Below, piece after piece: positions 8,875-17,951 of a stretch of 64,000 nt of DNA. The notes below the pieces were generated by a model that saw nothing but the letters and a program-made list of their open reading frames with translations, made no database searches and was not told where the DNA came from. The stretch comes from an uncultured Algibacter sp. (lineage in GTDB: Bacteria > Bacteroidota > Bacteroidia > Flavobacteriales > Flavobacteriaceae), in NCBI GenBank assembly GCA_947502405.1, contig CANMZT010000002.1, forward strand, positions 124,001-188,000, read 5' to 3'. The position numbers and the translations under genes were made by a program. The number at the start of each line of letters is the position of its first letter. The stretch's first letter is position 1.

Positions 8875-10287
8875 CTAACAAATACGAACTACTCGTAAAT
8901 TCAATAAATTGCCAAGTTTTTCTATTTTATTGGCAATATGCCCTACCCCGATTGCACAATGATGCGACGGCCCTTGCTTGGACCAATCATTCATAAACGC
9001 TCTAGCGCCTATTGAAAAACGGTAACGGCTATTGGTATTACCAATATGTAGTACAGGCCCTTCTACAGATTCGCCTTCTGCCACGAGTAAAAATACATCG
9101 TCTTTACCTTCTACCACAGATAATAAGGTTACAGGCCCATGTTTAACTGTCATTTGAATGGACAAGCCTTTTCCTGGTTTCCCATGGTATACGGGTAAAG
9201 GCACGAGTTGGACATTACCTTCTGCAATAGCAAAATGTGCCGGCCCATCATGACCAAGCATAACGATATCGTCATTAAAATCCATAGCATAGAATTCTGA
9301 AAAAGAACCGCCTACTCCAAAAGCATCCATAATTTTCATGGCTTGGGCGTTCTTTACTTCATACTCGCCAGCTACAGGTACGTTTTTACCCGTTAACAAA
9401 GTGTTTCCCGCAATGACAGAGGTCACAATATTTTCGTAGTCGTTAGCTGTTTCGCCTTCATAATAATACGCCATAGACCCTAAATTGTGGTTCTCTACCA
9501 ACTTATCTAGCGCAATTGAGGTTTTTGCAGCACGAACCAATTCCTCTTGTTCACAAGCGTCAATAACTTCAAAAGTGGTTTTAAACTCTTCAATTTTGTG
9601 TTCTATTTCTGTTGATGTTACCGCGTCTCTATATTTCTTTACTTCGCACATTTCTACAATTTCGATGTGTGTGCCAAATGCCGAGGCTTGTTTGGTTACA
9701 TCGGAATATACATCTAGCATACCGCAGTAATAATGTCCTAAAACGCCAAGTCTGTTATTACGCATTACGGCAGCTACATTCGCGGCATCAATCCAATCTT
9801 GAATGTCATCCCAAACAGCTTGCTCATCCAAATACCCTGTTACAAATTCGTAATCGATACCTGCACGATTAAATACGTTTGCAAATTCTGGCACAGAACA
9901 GGCTTGACAGTGTGCTAGCCATTCTCCCGTCATCTTACCACGATCACCCAGTTTATTAAAACTTTCGTAATCTATAGCGGCAACAGGTTGTATATTTAAA
10001 ATTATCACAGGACATTTTACCTTTTGTACTACGGGTAGTATGGTAGAGGATAAAGCATATGTAGATACGTATAGAAATAAGATATCTACATCTTCGGTTT
10101 TTAAAACTTGTGCTTTTTCTCTTGCAACTACTGGAGAATCTACTAAACCAACATTGATAACTTCTGCTCCAAAACTTTCCATTTTGGTAGCTATTTGTTG
10201 CTGGTAGCCTTCCAAACGTTCTAATAACCCATCAAATTGTGGCCAGTAGGTATCTAATCCGATACCAAATAATCCTACTTTTATCAT
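8875..10287 (-). CDS. L-arabinose/L-fucose isomerase family protein
   Basis: A 470-residue cytoplasmic protein without signal peptide, about the size of AraA. It has the Rossmann-like N-terminal domain of the arabinose/fucose isomerase fold (KVGLFGIGLDTYWPQF). The C-terminal part carries candidate metal and catalytic residues in SEFYAMDF, MLGHDGPAH and GPSHHCAIGVGH, matching the Glu/His positions of AraA. These enzymes interconvert aldoses and ketoses. Next to rhaT and rhamnosidases the natural substrate might be L-rhamnose, L-fucose, or xylose/arabinose-type sugars from ulvan, but the sequence does not decide. It is the only clearly cytoplasmic enzyme in the operon. It lies between two sulfatase genes with gaps of 37 and 17 nt. 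It is not a classical RhaA. Confidence 0.75.
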   Translation of the reverse strand: MIKVGLFGIGLDTYWPQFDGLLERLEGYQQQIATKMESFGAEVINVGLVDSPVVAREKAQVLKTEDVDILFLYVSTYALSSTILPVVQKVKCPVIILNIQPVAAIDYESFNKLGDRGKMTGEWLAHCQACSVPEFANVFNRAGIDYEFVTGYLDEQAVWDDIQDWIDAANVAAVMRNNRLGVLGHYYCGMLDVYSDVTKQASAFGTHIEIVEMCEVKKYRDAVTSTEIEHKIEEFKTTFEVIDACEQEELVRAAKTSIALDKLVENHNLGSMAYYYEGETANDYENIVTSVIAGNTLLTGKNVPVAGEYEVKNAQAMKIMDAFGVGGSFSEFYAMDFNDDIVMLGHDGPAHFAIAEGNVQLVPLPVYHGKPGKGLSIQMTVKHGPVTLLSVVEGKDDVFLLVAEGESVEGPVLHIGNTNSRYRFSIGARAFMNDWSKQGPSHHCAIGVGHIANKIEKLGNLLNLRVVRIC

Positions 10288-10304
10288 TATTTATTTTTTA
10301 AACT

Positions 10305-11753
10305 TTATCTATTTTTATTAGATCTTTCTAACCTAGAATGTAATTCATCCTTTAATGCTTTGACTAACTCTAAATGTTCTTCAGCTACATTTTTAGTTTC
10401 TTTTTGAGCTGTTGTATGATCATATAATTCTACAAATCCATCTTTATGGAGCGTCATTCTATGCGTTGATGTTCTAATGGTTGAAGCTTTATTATTGTAA
10501 GCTATAGCGTTGCGTCCAGAAGAATTTGGTGCTTCTAATATTTTTTTTAACGACACACCATTACCAAACTCAGGAATTTCTATTCCAACTAAGTCACATA
10601 AGGTTGGAAAAATATCTACTGTTTCTACAATAGCATTTGTATTAGCACCTTTATTTTCCATTGCAGGATAATGAATGATTAAAGGAGCGTGTAAGGACTC
10701 TTCAAACAAACTGTGTTTTCCCCATATCGCATGTTCGCCTAAGTGCCAGCCATGATCTCCCCAAAGGACAACTATAGTGTTTTTATCAGCTCCTGTTCTT
10801 TTCAATTCTGCAAGAATTTTTCCTACTTGAGCATCTGCATAACTCACGCATGCGGCATAATGACGACGAACTTCATTGGCAAAATTGGCATCTTCATTTG
10901 GATTTTTACCCCAACGATTATATTTCATAAATTCACCAGATCCATGCCATGTGGTTCTTTCTTTTGGTTTTTGAGGATGTTTAATCTCTGGAAGCTCCAC
11001 AACATTATACCGATCATAGTACTTTTTTGGTGCACCGAAAGGCAGGTGTGGTTTGATAATTCCAACAGCTAGAAAAAATGGATCCTTATTATTGTTAGCA
11101 AGCATTTTTAATTGATGTAAAGCTTCATTTGTAATGGCACCGTCTGGATAAATATTATCATCGCCTTCTAGAGTTTCAAAAACATCCATATCTCCAGATT
11201 TTACTCTAATTTGTCCATTAGCTAATCCATGCATCATTCCGCGTGGATGTTTCCATTCTGCAACTGGCATCAAATGTTTATCCCAAGCATTAGGCATTTC
11301 AATTTTAGTACTATCATTCCAATTCTTACCACCCCTTCCTCCTGGATGATGAGACACTTTTCCAACAGAAACTGTTGTATAGCCATGTGATTTGAACCAC
11401 TCGGGCATACTTCTATATACTTCCTGCTTACCTTCGTTTATTGTATTTGCTCTTCGAAAAAGCGCATTATTTCCTGCTGGACCGTATTGTCCTGTAAGTA
11501 AGGTATATCTAGATGGCCCACAACTTGGAGAATTTACAAAATGGTTTTGGAAGCTAACACCTTTTTCAGCTAAAGCATCAATATTTGGTGAGCTGATATA
11601 AGATGCCCCAAAACTGTTTAATTCTGGGCGAAGGTCATCTACACAAATAAGTAGTACATTTAGCTTTTTAGAAAGTTTTTTTTTCTGACAATTTGTTATT
11701 GCTAAAAAAGATAACATTATGCAAAAAAAAGGTATTCTTTGTTTAAATTTCAT
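10305..11753 (-). CDS. S1-family sulfatase, iduronate-2-sulfatase-like lipoprotein
   Basis: A 482-residue sulfatase whose formylglycine motif is C78-G-P-S-R82, a variant of the usual C-x-P/A-S-R. The metal pair D39-D40 lies in [12 protein letters not shown]. This N-terminal stretch and the [16 protein letters not shown] segment are typical of iduronate-2-sulfatase-like S1 proteins, which include the S1_7 group found in ulvan loci. The signal ends in AITNC (residue 22), indicating a lipoprotein. The substrate may be a 2-sulfated uronic acid or 3-sulfated rhamnose; this is inferred from the context. It is 17 nt upstream of the isomerase gene and 91 nt downstream of a GH106 gene. Confidence 0.88.
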   Translation of the reverse strand: MKFKQRIPFFCIMLSFLAITNCQKKKLSKKLNVLLICVDDLRPELNSFGASYISSPNIDALAEKGVSFQNHFVNSPSCGPSRYTLLTGQYGPAGNNALFRRANTINEGKQEVYRSMPEWFKSHGYTTVSVGKVSHHPGGRGGKNWNDSTKIEMPNAWDKHLMPVAEWKHPRGMMHGLANGQIRVKSGDMDVFETLEGDDNIYPDGAITNEALHQLKMLANNNKDPFFLAVGIIKPHLPFGAPKKYYDRYNVVELPEIKHPQKPKERTTWHGSGEFMKYNRWGKNPNEDANFANEVRRHYAACVSYADAQVGKILAELKRTGADKNTIVVLWGDHGWHLGEHAIWGKHSLFEESLHAPLIIHYPAMENKGANTNAIVETVDIFPTLCDLVGIEIPEFGNGVSLKKILEAPNSSGRNAIAYNNKASTIRTSTHRMTLHKDGFVELYDHTTAQKETKNVAEEHLELVKALKDELHSRLERSNKNR

Positions 11754-11844
11754 TCTTGAATATTTTAAATCTTATACTTTAATCTAAATTTTATTCGATG
11801 CAAATACTCGTATCTTTTCTTTTCATTTTAAACCTGCTACCCTA

Positions 11845-14800
11845 TTAATTACTTGTATATTCAAAAGTAACCGGTCCTAATAAACCTGATGTTTGTAACG
11901 GAGACTTAGGCGTTATTTTATCGATAACAATCCATGTGTACTTTTCGTCTTCTTTACGCGATTTATCTCTAATCAATTGGTTTCTCCAAAGATTTACTAC
12001 TTCAATTTCTAAAGTATTTTCACCTTTTACAATGGCTTCTGAAATATTCAATCGGTACGGTGCCATCCAAACACCACCAATAGCTTTTCCGTTTAATTTT
12101 ACTTTAGCCATTACCGACAGTTTTCCTAAGTTGATATAAATATCTTGGTCTTTTGGAAGCTCATCAACAGTGAATGTTTTGGTGTACACTGCGGTTCCAG
12201 AGTAATACTTTATCTGTTCATTATTAGAGGTTGACCAGTCCGTTAGCGTTTTAAAAGCAACAGGTTGTTTTGGGCCAATGTCCTTATTTTTAAAATCGAC
12301 ACTAAAGTCTTTATCTAATGTTACTAGAGCTTTGTATTCTGGAAAATTAGAGGTTTTGATTGCCTTTTCATCGGTTGCAGAGGCTTTACTAAATACGACA
12401 AACCAACTTTGCGATCCTTTTAATGTTAAGGGTACAGAAATTCCAGTGGCCTTAATATCATATTCTGGCAACTGTCTAATTTCTCCTGTTACTGCATCCC
12501 ATAATTGTGGTTTTAAATTTTTATCAGTTCTAAATACTGGTGCTATTTTTAATGTTTTATCACTTTGGTTAGAGATAAAATAAATATCCATGTCTTTAGT
12601 TTTTCGGTGCGTCCATAATACAGGAGCATCTTCTGAAACAGCAACATCTTTGGCTAAATTCAAATCTGCAAACACTTCGGAAAGTTCGTAACCATCCCAA
12701 ATGTTTCCTTTGCCATAAGTCACTTTCATTTTACCTTCTTGGTTAGTACTATGCCACATTTTATCTGCTAAGTCTTTTACTTGAGTATCCGCTACTGGGT
12801 AATTTTCTAAACTTGGCGATTTTTCTGGTTTTGGGCCTAAAATGGTGCCGCCTTGTCGCACCAAACTTTCTATCTTTTGCAATAATTCTGGGCGCATAGT
12901 TTTAAATGGAGGCAATACCATCACTTTGTACGACATGCCATCTGGTAATACAAATCGCTCATCTTTTACCGACAATCTATTTAGAATAACCTCTGCATTG
13001 ATATAATCATAAGAATAGCCTTTTGGAATTTCTGGCACACGCCCTCCCGTCATAATTGGAGCATCTTCACCAATAAAATAGCAAACATCAGCAACGTATT
13101 TTCCTTGCTGTAATAAATGCTGACAACGACGCAGATAATCGAAATAACTGTCTGCCTGACTAAACCAGGTATTGTGACGGTTAAACTCTGTACCAAACCA
13201 TGCATTCATTCCTGGTTTACGATTATCATCGGGTTGTTGAATGTACAAATGCAGTACAAAATGATTGATCCCCTCTGTTAATGCCCAATCGCCTCGCTTT
13301 TTCAACATGGCTGGATGTCTTAAATATGCTCTTCTAGAAGAGGTAAAAGCTTCTGCTGATGTAATAGGTTTTCCGTAAGTGTGGGCTGTAGATGAGGACG
13401 CTTTACACTCGATATTCCCCAGTGTCCCTTCATTCCAAAATTCTCCAGCAATTAAATCAGATTGCCCACCATACATCATAAATTCACTAGGAAATCCCCA
13501 ATGCCCATAGTTTTCTAACCAAGTTTTTAAGTTATGTTTGTTGCTTGCTTTTCGCAGTCCTCCTACATACTCGTAAGCCACATCGTCTGCAATAGAACGA
13601 CGTAAATCCCATAAAAAACGTTCTGATTTTTCTACACTTCCTACAATTCTACCAGATAGTACTGGTAAAAACGGCACGGGATCATAGCCGTATTTTTCTT
13701 TGAATTTCACTTCGTAACCGTCCGTCCAGTTTTGAGAACCTTGCTCATAACTATCGGCCACTACATATTTAAATGCCGATTTACTTTCTTCTGGAATACG
13801 TTTTAACAACTCGCCTACAAAATTATCAAAATGATATTGTGCTAAATCACTATTCATTTTATCAATTTCATACCCTACACCTTGAGGTGCAGCTGGTGCG
13901 TTTTTTGTACCCGTTGGCGTCATTCCCATTCGCATAATTGTCCAGTTTCCTGCTGGAGCATTCCAATTTAACATACCATTCTCATCAAGTTTATCACTTA
14001 AATCAATTACATTTTCTGGATTGATGGTTAGGTCTTTATTTTTAAGCGCTTCTTGTCTTCCAAAAATGTAAGTATCCCAATTAGGTTTTGGTGTAGAGTG
14101 CATTTTACCTAACTGTTTCTCTATGTATTTGTCCAGCACTGGTGCTTCGGAAATATTAATTTCTGCAAAACCAAATCCTGCATTTCTCTGAGTTCTAAAA
14201 TTGGTACATTTTAACACAAACTGCTGTGCTTTTGTTTCTGGCAAAATAGTAGCAAAATCCCCGGTTTTAATTGAAGCTACATTAGGCGTAATTCGTAAAC
14301 GGTCGAATTGAAACTCTTTTATAAGAACTTCCTTACCATCTACAACCGCAAATAAATTCATCTTACATTTAAATGCTCTACTTGGAATTACAGTAATAGA
14401 ACGTGTTGTAATCGGTTCTGAAAGTTGGAAATTAATGGTTAAAGCTTCTCCTTTTTTAAGTTCAAAACTGGTATTATTTTTTTTATTTCCATCATTTAAA
14501 ACAGTTACATTAACATCTTTCCAATTAGCAGTAATTTTTGTGGGAATAAATTGGGTATTTTTATTTTCAATATCTGATGATTTAAAAGCAAACGTATGCG
14601 TGTCTTGAAATTCATCTTTTGGCTTTTCTAACTGAATATTTAAGGTTTTGCCACCTATAACTTTGGTTTCGCTATAAGTAAGATAACGCATGGCTTTTGT
14701 ATAATCTACCCAAGGGCCTCCACTTTGGCTCCACCCTGGGCAATTAAACACACCAATATCTACACCAATGCGCTTTCCTTCTTCTACAGCATGTACCATA

Positions 14801-15099
14801 TGAGACCACCATTCCTTACTAAGCATGGGTACTTTCCCGTCTTTTCTTGCAGGGTTAATATTGCCGATTAAAGCGCCTCCAATACCTGCTTTCTTCATGG
14901 CTTCTAAATCTTTAGTTATCCCATCTTTAGAGATATCGTCGTTTATCCAGTACCAATAACACCAAACTGTATTCTCATCGGTTGGTTTTATAAAGTCTGA
15001 TTTTACAATCTCGTAGTTTTTCGAATTATTACAAGACCAAATCATCAAGATAAAGATTGATGACAGCATTAATAGTTTTACATTTTTAGTTAAAAACAT
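11845..15099 (-). CDS. GH106 alpha-L-rhamnosidase lipoprotein
   Basis: A 1084-residue lipoprotein (signal ending ILMIWSC near residue 23). GH106 hallmarks are DLEAMKKAGIGGA, FNCPGWSQSGGPW and, farther on, VADSYEQGSQNW, which should hold a catalytic glutamate. The C-terminal sandwich has KVKLNGKAIGGVWMAPYR and NLWRNQLIRD, shared with the GH106 at 38344-41817. It is expected to remove alpha-L-rhamnose linked to uronic acids or xylose in ulvan fragments. It follows a GH78 gene by 52 nt and precedes a sulfatase gene by 91 nt, in line with stepwise desulfation and rhamnose release. Length is normal for this family. Confidence 0.9.
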   Translation of the reverse strand: MFLTKNVKLLMLSSIFILMIWSCNNSKNYEIVKSDFIKPTDENTVWCYWYWINDDISKDGITKDLEAMKKAGIGGALIGNINPARKDGKVPMLSKEWWSHMVHAVEEGKRIGVDIGVFNCPGWSQSGGPWVDYTKAMRYLTYSETKVIGGKTLNIQLEKPKDEFQDTHTFAFKSSDIENKNTQFIPTKITANWKDVNVTVLNDGNKKNNTSFELKKGEALTINFQLSEPITTRSITVIPSRAFKCKMNLFAVVDGKEVLIKEFQFDRLRITPNVASIKTGDFATILPETKAQQFVLKCTNFRTQRNAGFGFAEINISEAPVLDKYIEKQLGKMHSTPKPNWDTYIFGRQEALKNKDLTINPENVIDLSDKLDENGMLNWNAPAGNWTIMRMGMTPTGTKNAPAAPQGVGYEIDKMNSDLAQYHFDNFVGELLKRIPEESKSAFKYVVADSYEQGSQNWTDGYEVKFKEKYGYDPVPFLPVLSGRIVGSVEKSERFLWDLRRSIADDVAYEYVGGLRKASNKHNLKTWLENYGHWGFPSEFMMYGGQSDLIAGEFWNEGTLGNIECKASSSTAHTYGKPITSAEAFTSSRRAYLRHPAMLKKRGDWALTEGINHFVLHLYIQQPDDNRKPGMNAWFGTEFNRHNTWFSQADSYFDYLRRCQHLLQQGKYVADVCYFIGEDAPIMTGGRVPEIPKGYSYDYINAEVILNRLSVKDERFVLPDGMSYKVMVLPPFKTMRPELLQKIESLVRQGGTILGPKPEKSPSLENYPVADTQVKDLADKMWHSTNQEGKMKVTYGKGNIWDGYELSEVFADLNLAKDVAVSEDAPVLWTHRKTKDMDIYFISNQSDKTLKIAPVFRTDKNLKPQLWDAVTGEIRQLPEYDIKATGISVPLTLKGSQSWFVVFSKASATDEKAIKTSNFPEYKALVTLDKDFSVDFKNKDIGPKQPVAFKTLTDWSTSNNEQIKYYSGTAVYTKTFTVDELPKDQDIYINLGKLSVMAKVKLNGKAIGGVWMAPYRLNISEAIVKGENTLEIEVVNLWRNQLIRDKSRKEDEKYTWIVIDKITPKSPLQTSGLLGPVTFEYTSN

Positions 15100-15151
15100 G
15101 TATCTGTATTTTTATTATTTTTTAATATTCTATTTTAATCCTATACTTTTT

Positions 15152-17902
15152 TTAGTGGGCATTTTTATAGATGAATTCGTATGCCCCACTCTGCAAATTA
15201 TCTATGTTTACATTTTCGTTTTTTAAAGTGACATCGATTTTTTTTCCATTCATAGTAATATGAGGTGTTTTATTAAACATTGGAAGCACGACGTTTGCTG
15301 AATTATTTGGTGGTACTACGATGTTGTATATAAAATCATCGCCTTCAAATTTCCATTTCGACGTAATTTTGCCGTAATTGGATTCGTAATCTGCAGCTAC
15401 TGCTGTAAGGGTTTGATGGGGTAATGGTGCAAATCGTATTTTTTTATAACCAGCTTCCAGTGGCGCAATACCTGCAGTACGCTCGTACAACCATTGTCCA
15501 ATAGCTCCGTAAGCGTAGTGATTAAAAGATAATGCTCTATTGGCAAACCCCTTATCGTGTGTGTAACCATCCCATCTTTCCCACATGGTGGTAGCGCCTT
15601 GATTGATGCTGTAAAACCAAGAAGGATAGGTGTCTTTGAATACAACATTATAAAGTAAATCGGTTTTACCATATTGATCTAAAACTGAAGCCAACAATGG
15701 TGTACCGATAAACCCGGTACGCAAATGATTTTGTGTGGCGGCTATTTCTTTAACTAAATGGTTGATAGCTTGATTTGCCGTTTTTGGAGATAATAAATTA
15801 AAGCCAAGTGCTAAAAGATAACCTGTTTGCGTTGGCGTATAAGGTGCTTTTATTTGTCCGTTAGTATCAAAATATTCTTTTTCAAAAGCTTGGGTTATCG
15901 AACCGAGTAATTCACGATAAAAATTCTTATCCTCCTCTAGACCTAAAATTGCAGCACTTTGCATGGTTAACTGTACGGAATAGGCATAAAAAGCAGTTGA
16001 TATGAGTGTGTTTGGGGTGTCTCCTCTTCTATCGTCTTTTTGTTGTGAATAAGGTTGTAACCAATCGCCCACCGTAGACATGTGGCTTAGGTGATTTGTG
16101 GCTTCTGAAGTGTGGTAGCTGCACCAACGCTTCATCATTTGGTAATTGTCTTTTAATATGTCTACATTACCTGTTCTGTAATAGAGTTCCCAAGGTACTA
16201 TGGTACAAGCATCTGACCATCCTGCTTGGGCAAAGTTTCCTGTAAAATTAGGCACTACTACAGGAATACCACCGTTTGTAAATTGTTCTTCGCGCATACT
16301 GCTGAGCCATGCCGCCCAAAACGCGTGTGTGTCTGATAAAAACAGTGATGTTGGTATAAAAACCTGAGCATCGCCTGTCCAACCCAAACGTTCGCTTCGC
16401 TGCGGACAATCTAAAGGAACATCGAAAAAGTTGCCGCGTAACCCCCATTGAATATTACTATGCAGTTGATTTAATTTTTCATTTGATGAATGAAAATTAC
16501 CAGACATCTCAAAATCGGAGTGCTGTACAATACCCGTTACCCATGATTTTTGAGACGCTTCGGTTGTTGATAATCCGCTTAATTCTACATAACGAAAACC
16601 GTGAAACGTAAATTCTGGTTGCCACGATATGGTCTTATCTTTATTGGCGATGTAATAGTCTATAGCTTTGGCTGAGCCTAAATTTCTTGTAAACAACTTA
16701 CCTTTGGCATCTAGCATTTCGCCATGTCTTAGCCTAATCGTATCCCCTTTTTTTACTGGAACTTGCAAGCGCACAACCCCTACCATATTTTGACCGAGGT
16801 CAAACAATACTTTATTCTTCTGTTGCTGAGTTATTTTAACGGGTTGCAGTTCCATTTTGTTTTTAATAACCTGGTGCTTTTTTGGAAATAGTTGGGTTTT
16901 AAGATTGATATCTTCAGTAACTACCGTTTCCCAAGTGGCATCATCAAAGTTAGAGGTGCTCCAATCTGAGATTTCAAAGTTAGCATCGTAAACTTCACCA
17001 TCGTATAATCCTGATGTTCTTAAAGGCCCTTTTCGAGTGGCTTTCCAATTCTTATCCGTTACAATGGTTTTTAAATGTCCTTTGCTGTCTTCAATTTCTA
17101 ATTGACATATGGCTCGTGGTGGGGCTATTACAGTGTCCCATCGCCTTCGTGGGCCAAAACGTCCAGAATGCCATCCTTCAGCCAAAATCATTCCTATGGT
17201 ATTTTTTCCTTTTTTTAATGCCTCTGTAACATCATAAGTTAAAGTTTCTATACGTTTGCGGTATGGTGTCCAACCTGGTGTTAATACATCTTCAGTAATT
17301 TTTTCACCGTTAATGTATGGTTTAAAAACACCTTTAGAGGTTATATATAAACGTGCTTTTTTAATATCGGCATCTATGTTGAATGCTTTTCTCAAATATT
17401 GTGGTCTAAACAAACGTGTGCCGTATCTTGTGGTATCCCACACTTTAGGATCTGGAATTTTTACCCATTGCGCTTTCCAATCGGTATTGGATAATAAGCC
17501 CATCTCTACAGTGGCTATCTCACTCCACTGTGACGGTTCTTGATTTTCATCCCAATACCGCACTTGCCAGTATATTTTTTGTCTGGATTGCAGTGGTGCA
17601 CCTCCGTATTTTACAAAAACAGATTGGCTGGAAACTACTTTTCCTGAGTTCCAAACATCTGGTTGATCTGGCAACAGTTCAGGTTTTGAGGCTACTACAA
17701 TGGTATAAGCCGTTTGCTTTTTATGTTGTTTGTTTTGTGATAACTTCCATGAAAATGAGGGAATGCTATCGTAAAAACCGATAGGGTTTTTAAAACCTTC
17801 GGAAACTGTTAGTTCTGTTGGAGTGGGTTGTTTGGTAGCGGTTTCTTTTGAACTGCAACTAAACACTAAACTTATAATTGACACTAAAAAGAGCCTATAC
17901 AT
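15152..17902 (-). CDS. GH78 alpha-L-rhamnosidase lipoprotein
   Basis: A 916-residue lipoprotein (SLVFSC, cysteine at residue 16). It has the full GH78 order: an Ig-like module with KIYWQVRYWDEN, a beta-sandwich with YINGEKITEDVLTPGWT, a second sandwich with LFDLGQNMVGVVRL, then the barrel. The acid motif DCPQRSERLGWTGDAQ starts at D498, with E504 as the likely acid. GATTMWERWDGY near the C-terminus holds the likely general base. Of the GH78 proteins in the window this is closest to the textbook motif pattern. It lies in a run of four consecutive GH78 genes (15152-26102) with gaps of 49, 16 and 2 nt. A role in removing rhamnose or sulfated rhamnose from ulvan oligosaccharides is inferred. Confidence 0.92.
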   Translation of the reverse strand: MYRLFLVSIISLVFSCSSKETATKQPTPTELTVSEGFKNPIGFYDSIPSFSWKLSQNKQHKKQTAYTIVVASKPELLPDQPDVWNSGKVVSSQSVFVKYGGAPLQSRQKIYWQVRYWDENQEPSQWSEIATVEMGLLSNTDWKAQWVKIPDPKVWDTTRYGTRLFRPQYLRKAFNIDADIKKARLYITSKGVFKPYINGEKITEDVLTPGWTPYRKRIETLTYDVTEALKKGKNTIGMILAEGWHSGRFGPRRRWDTVIAPPRAICQLEIEDSKGHLKTIVTDKNWKATRKGPLRTSGLYDGEVYDANFEISDWSTSNFDDATWETVVTEDINLKTQLFPKKHQVIKNKMELQPVKITQQQKNKVLFDLGQNMVGVVRLQVPVKKGDTIRLRHGEMLDAKGKLFTRNLGSAKAIDYYIANKDKTISWQPEFTFHGFRYVELSGLSTTEASQKSWVTGIVQHSDFEMSGNFHSSNEKLNQLHSNIQWGLRGNFFDVPLDCPQRSERLGWTGDAQVFIPTSLFLSDTHAFWAAWLSSMREEQFTNGGIPVVVPNFTGNFAQAGWSDACTIVPWELYYRTGNVDILKDNYQMMKRWCSYHTSEATNHLSHMSTVGDWLQPYSQQKDDRRGDTPNTLISTAFYAYSVQLTMQSAAILGLEEDKNFYRELLGSITQAFEKEYFDTNGQIKAPYTPTQTGYLLALGFNLLSPKTANQAINHLVKEIAATQNHLRTGFIGTPLLASVLDQYGKTDLLYNVVFKDTYPSWFYSINQGATTMWERWDGYTHDKGFANRALSFNHYAYGAIGQWLYERTAGIAPLEAGYKKIRFAPLPHQTLTAVAADYESNYGKITSKWKFEGDDFIYNIVVPPNNSANVVLPMFNKTPHITMNGKKIDVTLKNENVNIDNLQSGAYEFIYKNAH

Positions 17903-17951
17903 TTTAATCTGTTTGTTATGTGTTGGGTTATAAGGGTAACTTATTTAATTC

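Noticed and set aside
15397-15672. 91-residue open frame within the GH78 gene
   Set aside because: It lies in another frame of the same strand inside a strong GH78 coding region, with no signal, domain or start context.
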